Notes: a model not told the origin generated them from the letters alone. A DNA stretch of 64,000 nt from Rutstroemia sp. NJR-2017a BVV2 (GCA_002946415.1 NJPS01000036.1:1-64000); one strand, 5' to 3'; numbered from the stretch's first letter, positions 22,721 to 36,381 are shown. Made by a program: numbers and translations.

Positions 22721-23744
22721 CGACTGGAAGGAGGAGGGGTAGCAGGTAGGTTTATATTACCGCTGTGGTTGATGGACCGAAGACGAGTGGAAGAGTCAGA
22801 GATACAGTGCCAGACAGAGGGTAGTAGGTAATGAATATGCTAGAGTTTGGGATGAAATATGGTAGCAGCAACTATTACCATTTTTGTCGATTCGTGAAAT
22901 GCAGTATCCTAAGACTAGCCTATTCAAGAAACATAGAAATTGAATTGGTTTAGATCTGCTTTTGTATTAGGAATACTAACTTTTAGAGATAAGAAAGTTT
23001 AGAATCGTAAAGGAGACGGCGCTAGGGACATCAGTTAGCACTAGGCTAAATAAAGATTAGTTTGTATTCAGCGGTATCTTATAGCCGATACTGGATGTAG
23101 AGGCGAGAAGATGAGCCCTTACATCAAGAGATGGTCCAGTCTGTAAGCAAGTCATAATTTACCGATATTCCGAACAAAGCCAAATAACAATATCAGGCAA
23201 AATGATCGTACCTTTATTCTGCCGCTTACAGTGGTTCCATATCATCACCCAATAATATATAGTAGCACGGATGAATACCTCCTAGGATTGACAAAAGAGC
23301 TGAAGATAATCAAGTATATATAAGTTATAGCTTTGTATAGTGTACTCGGTGAAGTTGGCGATTGCAATGCTACCTGATGGAATTCTTTATTCTGTGGAAC
23401 TTCTATTATAGATTAATCGCCGTATGATAGTTTGATATTGTAAGGGTAGTCTCAGGGTTGATAGGTTTTTCTTTTCTGGTCTAATTTACAGATTGACTGA
23501 ATTGTAGGTTTGGAGGAATAAGAGAGAAGTTTAAAATTGAACTTGGTCAATCTAAGAAGGTATGAAATGATATACTATAGATTATCGATATTATTAAAAT
23601 AATCGTCCTTCGCCTCAAAAATAGTTATTATATATCTTCTATAGTAGAGAGGATAAGATATTGGAACCGTGATAGCCAAGGTAGAGAAAGTAAATGGAGT
23701 ATAGAACTATACTAACCAATATACACTTGTTTTTGCGTGAACCA
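22721..23744. other. AT-rich stretch without a gene
   Basis: No coding sequence or defined repeat was recognised; it may contain the lost 5' end of the preceding pseudogene. Confidence 0.4.
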
Positions 23745-24210
23745 GATTTAGGTACAAACCAAATTTTGGTGTGACCGACTTTGGTATGGACCGGACTTTA
23801 ATGTGGAATAGATTTGGATATAGATTAGATTTTGGTATAGACCAGATTTTGGTATAGACCAGATTTTGGTATAGACCAGATTTTGGTATAAACCAAATTT
23901 GGGTATAAACCAGATTTAGGTATAGACGACTTTGGTGTGGACCGGACTTTAGTGCAGACCGGACCTATATATAGAGGGTATATTAGATTTTGGTATAGAC
24001 CAGATTTTGGTATAGACCAGATTTTGGTACAAACCAAATTTGGCTATAAACCAGATTTTAGTAGAAACCAAAATTGAGTCTGTACTTGGGAATAAGTCAA
24101 TTTCATATAGATATATAAAGATAATAACCGAATTTTGGTATAGACTTTCCTATAGTATAGACTAGGCTTTGGTATAAACCAAAATTTGGTTTATACTGAA
24201 ATATGCATTA
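23745..24210. repeat. Minisatellite with about 17-base unit around TTTTGGTATAGACCAGA
   Basis: At least fifteen degenerate copies, most regular between about 23820 and 24050. The 70-codon frame on the minus strand (KSGLYQNLVYTKIW repeated) is just the repeat translated. Confidence 0.9.
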
Positions 24211-25671
24211 TAGTATAGACTATATTCCGGATTTGTGAATAGTATATAGTATATAGTCTGCAATCTGCTAAAATTTCTAGGCCTTCTATCTTATTTCATT
24301 TTACAATATTATATATAACTGATTCTTATTCATCAAGTTCTATTACTATATACTATAGAATTACTTCTATATAGGTCTCTTATACTGTATCATCCAAGTA
24401 GAAATGAAGTCTCTGGAAACTGGCTTTATCTATCAACTTCATTTGTTTCTATAACATATCTAAAGGACTTTTAAGGTTAAGTATCAAATATCTTTTTGTA
24501 CTCGGATTTTCATTGGTACCTGTTGTTTTCTATACCCTAGTATCCATCAGAGATCTACCTCCCCTCCGAATATATAATCTAAAAATCTGTATCAGCTCTT
24601 GATTTTGTCTGCAGAATCGGGATTTTCCTTTCGTAGTTAGCTTTACTCTAAAAATTGGCAGAAAGATTCAGTTATCTTCAGTCTGTAACTATAGATATCA
24701 GCCTGTGATATCGTATTATCTAGTGAGATACTGTTCCTTTTTCCTGCAATTGAATACTGATCGAAATCAAATAGATAACCTCGAAGGCAAAATACTATAA
24801 CTTCAATATTATACTGTATATCGAGAATAAATAAAATATCTGCGAATTGTAGTAATACTGTATTCTTCATCGGCGGATCGAAGGATACTATAAAGGGAGC
24901 TCAAGAACCATTATATTAAATAGTCTATAATACTCGAGAAGGAGAATTATAAGTCATTTTGAAGTATAGAGAAGTTATAATCTCAACGACACTTAATAAA
25001 AGGTATAATAGATAATTTTCGGAGAAGAAAAATCACCTTTATAGAAAAGGTAGACGAGCTAAGGAGCGAGTTTGGTTGTAATATTTATGTTTTAGGACGG
25101 AGGAATGGAAAACTCTTCAATTATATATCTAGAGATATACCTTCTTAGCTGCTTGGCTTGATAGAAGTCGTAAGTAGTATTCTTTTAATTCAAGATCTAT
25201 AATCTAAAAATTTATAGGATCAGAGTTATCCTAAAGCAGAAAGATATACACTAGCTAGCTTTGTAAAACGAGGTACCAAATCTCTGCTCTATGAAGGCTG
25301 GAAGGGACAAAACAATCTTATAGTGAGAATTGAGAACTCTCTTACTGGAGATATAATGGGTTCTGGGAATAATTGACTTCTAAGTTATTAACCAAATTGA
25401 CTATATTGACTATATTGACTATATAGTATATATATATCTCAGGTACACAGTTATAGCATACCACAGTTTCGTGACCGTGGCCTGCTATGATATCCAATAT
25501 ATATTCTTAATATAAGAGTCCTTTTTACTGTACTATAGATAGCTAGCTCAGTAGTTTAGAATTAAGCCTGTAACTAAGTTATTGCTGTTATCTATTTAAC
25601 CTATATACCTCAAGAAATTCCATGTAAAAAAGATCCAGTTATGATATTATAAGGAAAATTGTATACAGATT
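24211..25671. other. AT-rich desert
   Basis: No gene or defined element. A weak stem (ATAGCATACCAC near 25455 pairing with GTGGCCTGCTAT near 25480, two mismatches) is the only local structure noticed. Confidence 0.45.
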
Positions 25672-25932
25672 CCATTAACATCCCTCCCTATGTAGCGAGA
25701 CACCCTGTATGCCGAGATAGACTAATGAAACTGGATGAATTTCGAGATTAACAGATCGTTATATTTAAGAGGAATAGTGTAATGAATATATTACTGATTC
25801 TGAATATAAATACTTTTTATTGTCGTTGGTTAAAAATGATAATACAAAGCAAAAATCAGAATCCTTATGATTTCATTGGTCTATCTCGCTATATAGAGTG
25901 TCTCGCTATGCAGGGAGGGACGTTATTGGATA
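25672..25932. mobile_element. MITE-like element with about 50-base terminal inverted repeats
   Basis: The left end (CATCCCTCCCTATGTAGCGAGACAC onward, from about 25679) and right end (ending GTGTCTCGCTATGCAGGGAGGGACG near 25922) are imperfect inverted repeats of roughly 50 bases that run into TCTATCTCGG/GATAGACTAATGAAA. The interior of about 150 bases has no coding capacity. The size and structure fit a non-autonomous DNA transposon. A target duplication was not clear. Confidence 0.7.
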
Positions 25933-28529
25933 CCCAGAAGTCTAGCTCGTCCTAGTTTATATCCTTTTTATAATTTTACGCTCAGCGGAATTATCCATCT
26001 TCATATCGTCGATCCTCGAACTATTTCTGTAAAAAATAATATAGAAGTATCGATCTAAGTTATATATATTGCCTCCTTTATCTACTCTATTCAACCCAAC
26101 GATATCCCCAAATCAGTACAGAAGTATAGACCATCTTTATACTATATATAAGTCCCTTGCATTTTATAAGTTTAATAATGGATATTATCGATATCCAACT
26201 TCTTTAACTGTAGAGATGAGTTACATCGATAAGTATATTCAATAACTGTATATAAATTAGTCGTATTGATATATGATTCTGATGGAATAATACGAACAAT
26301 CACAGAGTTCGTTGTATCAACTAGTCCTGTTTCTTCGATAGAAATTTCGACTTGGTTGCTCCCAATATATATCGCATTAGATATAAGTATTATTGAACTG
26401 TACTGTAGTCGAAGATCTTGTAAGGCGAATACTATCTTTATAACTTATATAACCATCCTTGTAGCGAATACTATCTTCATAATTCATATAGCGACCAATA
26501 TTAAAGTAATGTAAAATTGTACTTATTTCCCAATCTCTTTTACGTGAAGCTTTTAATATATTATATCTATAGACAAGACGATGCTTGGGGTCAAGCGAGA
26601 CAACTTGAGACAACTTGTTTGGTTTTTTCGATAGAATCTATTGATTGTGGTAAGTCCTCTTTAGGTGGAGATATTTGATTAATGCGGGTATACCACCGAA
26701 TCGTGGCACCGATCTGGGTCACTCTGGGACTCAGATATACTGGTTGATTCGGTTGACTCTTCCTATCTAATTGGGAGAGATGGTCGATCTATAGAGTACC
26801 TCTTCTGTATCTAATTATATGATTGGGTATACTGTACTGTACAAGTGAAGCTCTCTTCTAATAGCTCCGATTAACTGTTCCATAATATATACTATCGTTG
26901 GGTCCTGGGTTTGCACGGTTGTTATTGGTCGGTCAATTGGCTCTCCGATAATCTCAAACGACGAAGGATCTTAGGGCTGGTGTGACCAGAGTGTACTTTA
27001 TCTATACAGGGACCTTCTAGTCAACAGGATACAGAGAATCCAATGCGTGAAGCTATTGAGACTCCTTTGTTCGATCTACCGTAACGTACATAGTAAATGT
27101 TACCCTATACAGTACTGTACAGTATAGTACGAGAGGACTATACTTCTGTATAGTAATAATCAAAGAACCTGCTCTATATATTAATTGCTATTCAATAGTT
27201 ATCTTTTACTTCGTATCACCATCATTACATCAGTGATATATCTTTGTTAGTGACTATATATCCCTATCAGTTATCAGATACCGGTCCATCATTGTTGTAT
27301 TAATCATCATATATTATTATCGGTCACCATATATATCCCTGTAGATCATTATAGGCTTGTTATCCTGTTATTCTATAGCTGTTATCAGAAAAAGAAAAAA
27401 TTCTATTGTAACTATACGGTTGTCGTTATATCCTGTTTTGTTATCTTATAGGATTATTCCGCCTAATATATACGAAGGTATATACCCTAATGTTTGTTAC
27501 TGCTTTACCAGCGCTAGCTTGTTTAGGCTACTGATTATCGATTTTACTGTACAAATTCTTCTATCAAGCGCAAGACAGTGACAAACATTACGATATATAC
27601 CTCTATACCTAGCAGCATATAGCCTGTACTCTATACTTTATTCCGGCAGCCCTATTTTTGCTCTGCAAGTCTACTATAGTATAAACCAATATGGAGTATA
27701 TATATGTTTTATATAGGGCGCAGAGGTGAATCTACCTACCCCGTCGCCCCAGGTATACCTAGGTTTGATTTGTATAGTTAGAGAATATATATAGTATTCT
27801 TCTTTTCTATTTGAAAAATATATAAAATATGATCAACTATTATGCTATATTTGACTACCGATCTTTGTAAATGTTTACTTAGTATAACCGTGTTTGCTGT
27901 ATATATAGTTTATCCGATTATAGACATATATACAAAAGAAGTTAAGGCTATTTATACACCAATAGATATATCAAGGATATACTTCTCATCTCCGCCACCC
28001 GCATCCCAATACACTTCCGCTTTGTCAAGAGTATAATATTATTAACTGGTATGATAGAATATTAGCACCAGAATCTTTTTTCGGAAGGAAAACTATTTGA
28101 ATTATTCTTGTATTATCATATCCAGAGCTACTCGTTTTCATTTCCTACTTGGTAAGGGAAGAACGGGAAAATCCAAAAGATTTTCTCAAGTTATTCAATA
28201 CTGAAATCTGTCCTCCCTAAACTCAAAAACTTGGGGTCCACTGTTTAGGGCCAATCTGCAAATGAATCATCCTCAATATGAATACGAAAGTCCTATCTAC
28301 GAACGTTTTGTATCTGTACTGCTATATTTCTTGCTAGCTCATTACTTTCTATCTATACTATTTTTTTTTCCATATCGGCTCTTTCTGTATCAGCTCTTTT
28401 CATCTCTGCCTTTCTTTCTATCTTGTGTTTTTCTATCTCTACTTTTCTTCCTTCACTTATACTTCTCAAGCTTTCAAGATGATCGTCCAAAGTATCGTAC
28501 TTGATTATTGAGGTATACGTTTGTCGTTG
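25933..28529. other. AT-rich desert
   Basis: Only low-complexity frames, for example a Phe/Leu/Ser-rich one at 28262-28504. No family was recognised on either strand. Composition suggests old RIP-mutated repeats beyond recognition. Confidence 0.45.
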
Positions 28530-30592
28530 TTATATAGGTGAACGAAACTCGTTTAACAATAGTATATCGAGGATTTTGACTTTGCAATTTACCGAAAATT
28601 CGCTCGTTTCCGTAGTGTATTTATGTCCATCGTATCGCCAGAATACTTCAACAACGATTTCTATACCAACCTCAAACCCTAGTTGAACCCAAACTCGATA
28701 CTTACCCTCTGTACTCTCCTCAAGCTTTTCTATATTGATACCTGTCAGGATTCGCTGTAGATGAAGAGTAGCTACAGTTGTATATTGTGAGGTAAAGTTC
28801 CATTTTCTGATTCTATATTGGTATATCGGAACACTTGCATTTAGTATATATATATCAATAGGGGATAAATCCAAAGTGGTTCTGTTCGTATCGATATCGT
28901 AGTAGATTTCAATCATCTGAACTCCACCAGGTATACAAACTCCCTAGAAAATATTAGCTGTTAATATAATATCATACTGATGGATATAATTACTTTTGTC
29001 ATAATTCTGTTAGCAGAATTATAAAAACCTTCTTGCTGGCTATCTATATCAGGGATATTTTGCTTATCGCTAAGTTCTATATATTTATATCTAACTATAT
29101 AAGCCAGGCTTATATAAGTATACCGATTTTGGAACAAATCTCGATTGTGGCTCAAAAAGAACAAGCCTTTGACCACTATATTTCTATTCGCACTTCTGTA
29201 TTAGCTTATATTCTAGGTTTCTATTGGGATAATACTAACGTTGAATGACCAGGATTATAAACTATTTTGCGATCACTTTTGAGAACCTCTGTACTTTTAA
29301 GTATCTTTTCCAAAGAAACCCTTAAATGCACTATTTCAGAGATACTATCTGATAGAACGACAATATCCAGCTTTATATCAGAAAGATGGTCTACAATATA
29401 CCGATAGATTTCAGCAATAAGCGGTTTCATAATATAGTTCATATCCTCCCTTTATTATGTTTTAGTAAATCGATATATAAGATTAGGAGGATGCGGCCAA
29501 GATTCATTCCGTTAAAACAAACTTGTCTATATTGTTTGGTATAGAATAAGGATATTCTTCCTTGTAATTCTTTGTAGTTTGTTTATTACAATTCTCTATA
29601 GACCAATAGGGTTTGGAAATTTCGCGGAAATGATTTTCGAATAGAGGCTAGATCCTATACTCTTCTTCTAGGCTTATATCTCTATCAAGTTTGGTATATA
29701 AAACTCTGCCGAACCGTTTATCAAATAAATTGCCTCCAACCGCGATACCTGTAATATAAGTATCAAATATATATATTCGAATCTTTCGTTATACCTAAAG
29801 ATTCTTTCAATTCATCGATTGCCTCTAGACTCTTCCTATTATGACTGAAGTGAATTTCGGAGACTGTTATATCCTATATAAATATTAATAAAAGTATTGG
29901 GCTTTGAATATTGTTATACTAACCGTTGTACTAGTACCAAAGTCAAATACCTCTACAGCAACTTTGTTCTTCCTTGTAGCATGCTGAATATCGCTCACAT
30001 TTGCGAATGCAATATAGTTACTTTCGCTATGAATCTATATCTCCCCCTTATACTCAGCTCTCTGAACTATTTTGCGGAACCTTTCAACTTCCTGAATAGT
30101 CTAGCTTTGAGGACCTGCAAATAGCCAACCTTTACTAGGCTACTGTCTATAGTTTTCCTTGATAGTATATTCGACTGCTTTCTTTATGAAATCTTCGGAT
30201 ATTTGTTCTGCAGAGTCCAGCAGATATTCTTTTGCTGCTATAATTTGAGAGGTATATATATGTGAATAATTTTGGGGGTCGGGGAGAAGTGGAGTCTTTA
30301 CTGCGGTAACAGATATATTATTATATCGAACTCGAGGTTTGCAGAAGCCAAAACCCATAACTTTAGCTGGTCTATTCTCGAACTTTCGGTATATAATGTT
30401 CGATAGTGCTTGAGTAATAGTAGAGGGTCTATAACTCTTGTACATTATAGGATAATTACCAATTTCTTTGAATCTCTCCTTATTTGTGTTGCCAAAATCT
30501 ATACGAAGGTTGCTAGTCCCGAAGTCCACTACAACAAGTTCAGCATATTCGGCATCTATCTTGATATGTTTGGGGAGGCGTTGCTTGGTCAT
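28530..30592 (-). pseudogene. Hsp70/actin-like ATPase family relic
   Basis: Several minus-strand frames in order look like exons of an Hsp70-like ATPase. The first (30592-30140, 150 codons) has VVVDFGTSNLRIDFGN, the phosphate-1 loop pattern. A second piece near 30010-29930 reads VEVFDFGTSTT, like the phosphate-2 loop. A third (29442-29221) has PLIAEIYRYIVDHL in the place of the adenosine-side helix. A fourth (28916-28530) is a beta-rich C-terminal part (YRVWVQLGFEVGIEIVVEV). Intervening sequence is AT-rich with stops, so introns and decay cannot be separated. Fungal genomes hold many HSPA12-like proteins of this kind with unknown clients. Motif assignment is tentative. Confidence 0.45.
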
Positions 30593-32159
30593 AATGAAAT
30601 CTCAATGAAAAAGTTGATAAATTATAGAATACGAAACAGATATCTGATAGGAAAAACGGTTGTAGAAGTAGAAGTAGAATAAGAATATCATATAATTCTG
30701 GTCTATATCACATTACTAGATAGCTAGCTATCGTATCTTGAATATACTTTGCAAGATGGAGGTTCCTGGCCGATTATGTGAAATATTTGGTTTGATACAC
30801 TAGATTAGGATTCGCTTCGTTCGTGAACAAAAATTCAGTGAACCAGTAAAATATCAGTCTGTAGAGGTCAACTATATTGTATTAGCGATACAAAGTTATC
30901 ACAATATTGTAAGGATATATATCCATCCCTATTAGTAACCGCAGCGCAGATACTGGCCCAAAGGTTCAATCAGAGCCCCGATATCCAGTTAGTATATAGA
31001 TACCTAATTAACCCTTTTTAGTACCAATTATGTATTTTCTCTCTATCTAACTTGCCTCTTCGGAGTAAGAAGTGAGCCCTTTGGAATTATTTAAGGTCGA
31101 GCTCGGATTTGAGTTCCCTTAAAGTCGAGCATTCTTGTAGTACAAGTTTATGTTTCAGCGAACCACCTATCTCCGGTATTACAGGATATATCACAGGAGT
31201 AGAGTGGTTATCTTCTAAGAGATGAAGCTAGACCAAATCACACAGTCAGATTCAGTATATCGAGAATTAGGGGAGAAGCCGAGTATATACAAACTTACAA
31301 TAGGAAGATTGCCGATCATTCGGCTGACCATTAGAGACTTTCTGACACTATCTACTCCAAGAACAAGCAAATGAATGATTTCTCCGATATTATTGGATAT
31401 ACTGAATAGAGTGTGGAAGGTGAAATGAGGTCTGGGAAACATATTTGTATTACTCTTCATTATAATTATGCAAAATACTTATACTGGTTGCCTCGTTCTA
31501 CAAGCTTCTTATACTTAATATCATATACTCCCCTTGTTTCATTATCATTTCCATCTTGAAGAGCTGATAGCTACTATATCTGCTTTGTGAAGGAGGATTA
31601 CTATCTAAAGAGGTTTAGCGTCAAGATAAGAACTTCTACGTTAAAAATCCATATTTTCAAAATGTGGTTTTTAGCAAATATATATTTTTCTTATTTACAT
31701 TGTCCAAACTATTTTCCATTTTCTTCTATACAAATACAAGAAGACAATATAAATGAGAACGACTTTTTATCTCGTTGTAAGGGAAACATCCATTACTACT
31801 CTATGAAGTAGCAAGAAGAGAGTTTGGAAAGGCCTCTAAGACATTATATTTCTTTAACAACGATCACTTATATTCATTTGTTTATCCAATCTGGACCTCA
31901 CAACACCGCAGTTCAGATTACAATCAATCCTTTTTCACTAGAAAATTATCCTAAGCAGACCTTCTTCCATTCGAAGTATCGCTATAATCTTTGCTATGGG
32001 AAAGCCCCGCAAGATGCGGTTGCAATAATAGTGAAGGAAAGGGTGCAAAAGGTATACGATGCCTTCTATCTACCAGGCTATTGGGACTTTTCACACAATC
32101 AGTAGTATGTATTAATATTTATATTGAAAGAAGCTCACTAAATACGATGAAGCGTTACT
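30593..32159. other. Stretch without an assignable gene
   Basis: Open frames at 31587-31811 and 31824-32105 show no known motif. The latter (FFHSKYRYNLCYGKAPQDA) might be a 5' exon of the unknown gene that follows. Nothing else was recognised. Confidence 0.35.
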
Positions 32160-34180
32160 ATGGATCATTTCAATATAGTATACAATATCTCGAACGAGTT
32201 ATATTTGCACGCAACAAATTCGATACTCTGCGAGTATATTCAATCGGCTCATACAGTCATACCGATATCCGAGGGACTTGTATCGAGCCCGGCAGCATAT
32301 AGCGCGAGCGAGCCCAGTCTTGTCTCTGACTATAGCTCGAGAAGCAACCGAGTCAATCGTACCCGGTCGTATCGTATCTGTACTGATAAAGATCTATTAC
32401 CAGTAAACGATGATTACGATGCAAACGATAATTACAATGTAAACGATAATCACGATGCAAACGATACCCAACTTACATAGTCGACAACTCAAGGTAATTC
32501 TGAACATGATAAGAGTCAGATTCAGATCCTAGCCGAGGCAGCTGCTGTAAAGGTCCGAAGAGGACTAGAGAATCTTAAAAATGGAGATGAAGATACAGAT
32601 ATCTTGCCATAGCTGCTATACGACCAAGGGGATTTGTACGATAAAGCAAAGCATTTCGAGGAACTTCTTTGGGTTCAAGCTTCGCAAATAGAAACTGCCC
32701 TCATAAGAGCGAAATGGTCTCGTCGCTTCCTAGCATCTTGTTTCAGTATGATTCGTAGAGACCCGAGAGCCGACAGCCAACCTATCGTAAGTATTAAATA
32801 CAGATTTTTTATTTTTATTTTTTTTTTTGGAAATTGTGACGCTTACGAAATCCTAGATTGATCGAAAGCGAAAAGACTAGCAAGTGGCTGCCGAAATCAT
32901 TAATTCCGTTATCAACTGCCTTCTGAAAATCTGGGGTTGGAAGGCTTTTCTTCTATATCCAGCTTTGGAGTGTATGTTGAAGAAATATCGCGAGCTGGGG
33001 TATATTCTAATCTCATAACAGCTACAGGTTATTATTTCGTTAGGTGGACACGTTTGGAGAGAAAGAAACGAGGAGATACTATCTCTGATTTAGTACAAAT
33101 TTTACATAACGAGGTGCCTATGATCGCTTGCCCACAGGTACTTCTTGATCCTGCATTTCTTATAGGTTGTGCTTTAGATATGGAGTAAGTACCATCTATC
33201 ACTTTTATATTATACCTTTGGTTTAATACTTATATAGCTACAATACTGTTTGCGCTAAATTAGGGCTTGATACAGCTCCGATAGTGGAAATCAGTGTAAG
33301 AAAGTTGCGTTGGGGAAGTCAAAACTTTGACTATACGATAGGATACCTTCTAGAAGGTGATTTAGAAACTACAAATCTTATCAACATATCTAACAGTTTA
33401 TACAGGAGAAGATCATGAGCTAGAAAACGGGCGAACACATAGTGCATTTCCTTCTAGAAAACGAAAGGCGGGTGCCGAATTCGAATCGACTTTCTCGACT
33501 CCATACCAAATCAAAAAATTGTCTAATATCGTGTTTTTATCAGCCTTTAATCATAGATACAAAAAGACACCGATATCAAACCCCAAGGATCACCAGTTTC
33601 CACAGGATGTTGTACTGTCACTACCTGGTCCGCAGTTACCCATTCCTCGTCGCGAACCTACTATCGATACTATTCCGACTACACCTCATAACAACTCTAT
33701 TTCTATAGATACACTGTTAAATGCAGCAGATTACATTGCGGGGTCCCCGCAGAGCCAGCAGTTGTCAACAACCAGAAATTCATCCATCCAAATCGCCAGT
33801 GGAGCAGCACTCAGTGGCTATGAACAGGATTCTACCGTCGATGAACAAGCTGAAATTGGAAGCAGCAATACAAATGGTTTAGAAGCACAGGCTAAGGCAT
33901 ACAGCCCGCCTAGCATACGAAGGCGCCTTGGTTCATTTTCAGAATCTGATCTATCCCTCCCACAGCAATCGAGTGGAATCACGTGGGATGGAGAAATAGC
34001 GACTGGAAGCACGATACTGGGGAATACGAACATCAGTATAGTGTCTCAGGCGGAAGATGCTCGCCAGATTGGGGTTACTCAAACCGTAGAGGGAGATACC
34101 CTCGATAGCTCTATTGGGGCCCCTTGGTCTACAGATCAACAAAGGGGTATGTACGAATATATATATATATCTTCGAGTTG
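32160..34180 (+). pseudogene. Unrecognised multi-exon gene relic
   Basis: A set of plus-strand frames with non-random amino-acid use suggests an old gene of four or more exons. Frame 32160-32861 contains ILAEAAAVKVRRGLENL, then YDKAKHFEELLWVQASQIE and RFLASCFSMIRRDPRAD. It carries in-frame TAGs at 32478-32480 and near 32610 (Trp position, LP*LLYDQ). Next come AEIINSVINCLLKIWGWKA, ATGYYFVRWTRLERKKRGD, IACPQVLLDPAFLIGCAL, and after an intron CAKLGLDTAP. A last exon (33410-34180) encodes RKRKAGAEFESTFSTPYQI and a Ser/Thr/Gln-rich tail. I do not recognise the family. The nuclear-style basic patch and low-complexity tail say little about function. The stops fit RIP. Confidence 0.5.
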
Positions 34181-34696
34181 AGACTGACAATAGATCTAGA
34201 AATCGAGTTTGTATATAGTAATCCACAAAAAGAAAATTTGGAAAGATATCTTGAGGAACCATTTCGTACTCCTCTAATAGCTAGATTCCAATCAGGTTTG
34301 GAGAATCATCAACAAGGTATTGTAGCAATGTTCCCTCGAGGCTAGGAGCAAGATGTTACATTCTCTATCACTATTGATCGCAAGGCTGGATTCGAAATGA
34401 TTCGAGCGTTTGATTTGCAATGCCGACCGCAAGTTCAATCTGATCAAGGCCAGGTTCAGCAATATTCGGATATGCCAATGGAAAAGCTACCTCTTTTGGG
34501 AGATTCGTTTTACCAAGCTACGACTCGTACTACCAAATACAGATCGGCGTTGGGACCTCGTTGTACTTGCGTTTCTGCATTTATATCGGGCGGTAGAGAT
34601 ACTGACAGTATCGTGTTTTCTATTATGGTTGATGATATATCAGGATTCAAATTGAGGGATATGTTTGGATTGCGGAAAGTCGAAGTAGGCTTATAA
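34181..34696 (+). other. Coding-like segment of unknown family
   Basis: Overlapping plus-strand frames (IEFVYSNPQKENLERYLEE and GLENHQQGIVAMFPRG, then after a TAG TFSITIDRKAGFEMIRAFDL) read like protein. They may be further exons of the preceding unknown gene or a separate relic. No motif was recognised. Confidence 0.35.
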
Positions 34697-36158
34697 TCAA
34701 TTGCTCAGACAATTTTATCAGATAGTACAGCAGAAGATCCTGTGCCCCCACCATGAAGTTGACATTCATAGCCTGCCTCAATTATATATTCCTTTTCGAT
34801 ATCGGGACTAGCCTCAGCCACCGCTATGTGCCTTGTTGTCCGATGAAAAATTGAGATCCATATGCCTTGAAACGTAATCGTCCTATCACAGTCGCTTGCT
34901 TCTATAGCCCAGGTCTGAAAATCCTTTTTTTCCTCATTCGTAGGCATTATGTTGGGATCGCAGATGTAATAGAAAGATATCGCAGGTAAGGAGGAAGGAT
35001 ATTATGGGTAAATGGAAAGATCGTGTTCCGTAATGAGACTGTATACTGATCAGCGGTAATAGCAGAAATTCAACAGGGAAAATATAGTACCTTATGCACT
35101 CCTCCTGAAATATGAATAGATACGGAAGATTGTAGTCGAAGTTTGGTATGTTTCTTGAAGCTTGAAGACTTTAAGTGGCTTTCGATTTAACTATATACAA
35201 TGAGCAATACTAACAGATACCCGTAAAGGAACATATACCACTTTGCAGATTCTTCTGATCGATAAAGTTGATACGAAAGGTTGATGACTTGAGGTAGGGA
35301 TGATTGTTCGATATAGAGTTGAAGTAAATATATTGTTATCAAGAATAGAGCTCACGCGATTTGCTCAGCCGCCCGATATTGACCAAGAAGTACACCGGTG
35401 CAACTGGACTGTAATAACTCAGAACATTCATCATTATTTTGATCTAGCCTCAACCCAATCTTATATTGGGCGTACACCCTGTAACTTTACATCTTTTTGG
35501 TATGATAAAATTCTGATTCATCTATTACGGCCAGCAGGCGGAATACTATCAGAACCTGAAAACCCCACATCTTTCAGCCACCTCTGCCGTCAAGCCACAT
35601 GAAGCACAACCTAAAATACTACGATTAACGTCTTCACAAAGGCGCCATATAAAGCTATCTTTATCAATCCTAGGAGACTCCATCTGTACTACTATATACT
35701 ATCCGGTAATGATATGGTACTACAGTAAGCAGCAGAATGAAGGCGATATCAGTCCTGCTTGATATCTCTACTTGGCCTTGCCGGGGGTACGGGTAAATTA
35801 TAACTTGCTTGCAGACTGGATCATATCTTGAGATAAGGGGTAGTAGGAAGGGGTAGCAGGGGACGATGAGGGTGAAGGGAATAATCCAGATGTACTTTTT
35901 TCTTTTTGAACTTGCATTCGCCTGTAATCTTGCGTACGCCTACTAAAGCGCATACTGAAACCAGGACCACCTACAGTTACTTTTTATTTTCCAATTACAT
36001 TTATTCATTGGTTACGGACCTCTATATCTGATCCTATCATTTTTGCTAGACCAATCAGAGTTGTCAATAAGGGTTGTCCGGCCTTCCTTTAATAGGAATA
36101 TTGCCTCAATTTCCATAGTCTACAACCAAAAAGTTATTAGTGTCTAATAGCCGCATAT
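34697..36158. other. Stretch without an assignable gene
   Basis: Frames at 34705-34947 (minus) and 35300-35602 (plus, 100 codons) are open but unfamiliar. Both strands around 34750-34950 read plausibly, so direction is unclear. No repeat was recognised. Confidence 0.3.
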
Positions 36159-36240
36159 ACTATGCCCCCCCATGAACAAAGGTTAAATTTTTGTGCGTCT
36201 TGCCACTGCAGAATTTAACCTTTGTTCGTGGGGGCATAGT
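36159..36240. mobile_element. Tiny hairpin MITE, 82 bp
   Basis: Left arm begins ACTATGCCCCCCCATGAACA and continues AAGGTTAAATTT. The right arm is its reverse complement apart from two missing C residues and one or two substitutions. About 20 bases separate the roughly 30-base arms, so the whole element can fold into a hairpin. It contains no coding sequence. Confidence 0.75.
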
Positions 36241-36381
36241 ACTAGCTATTTCTTCTAGGCATCAATTATATAAACCTAATATCTATGGACCTATACCATA
36301 TTTAACCTAGTCTTCAGTCGCTTATTTTGGGGTCCCGTGATGGAGAGGTACTGCAAACTTTCTTTTCATACCACATCAAAT

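Noticed and set aside
23825..24037. 70-codon minus-strand open frame with repeated KSGLYQNLVYTKIW
   Set aside because: Translation of a 17-base minisatellite.
28262..28504. Hydrophobic 80-codon frame resembling membrane helices
   Set aside because: Low-complexity T-rich DNA gives Phe/Leu/Ser by composition; no start context or homologous pattern.
34705..34947. 80-codon minus-strand frame with plausible protein composition
   Set aside because: The opposite strand also reads plausibly and no motif supports either; left unassigned.
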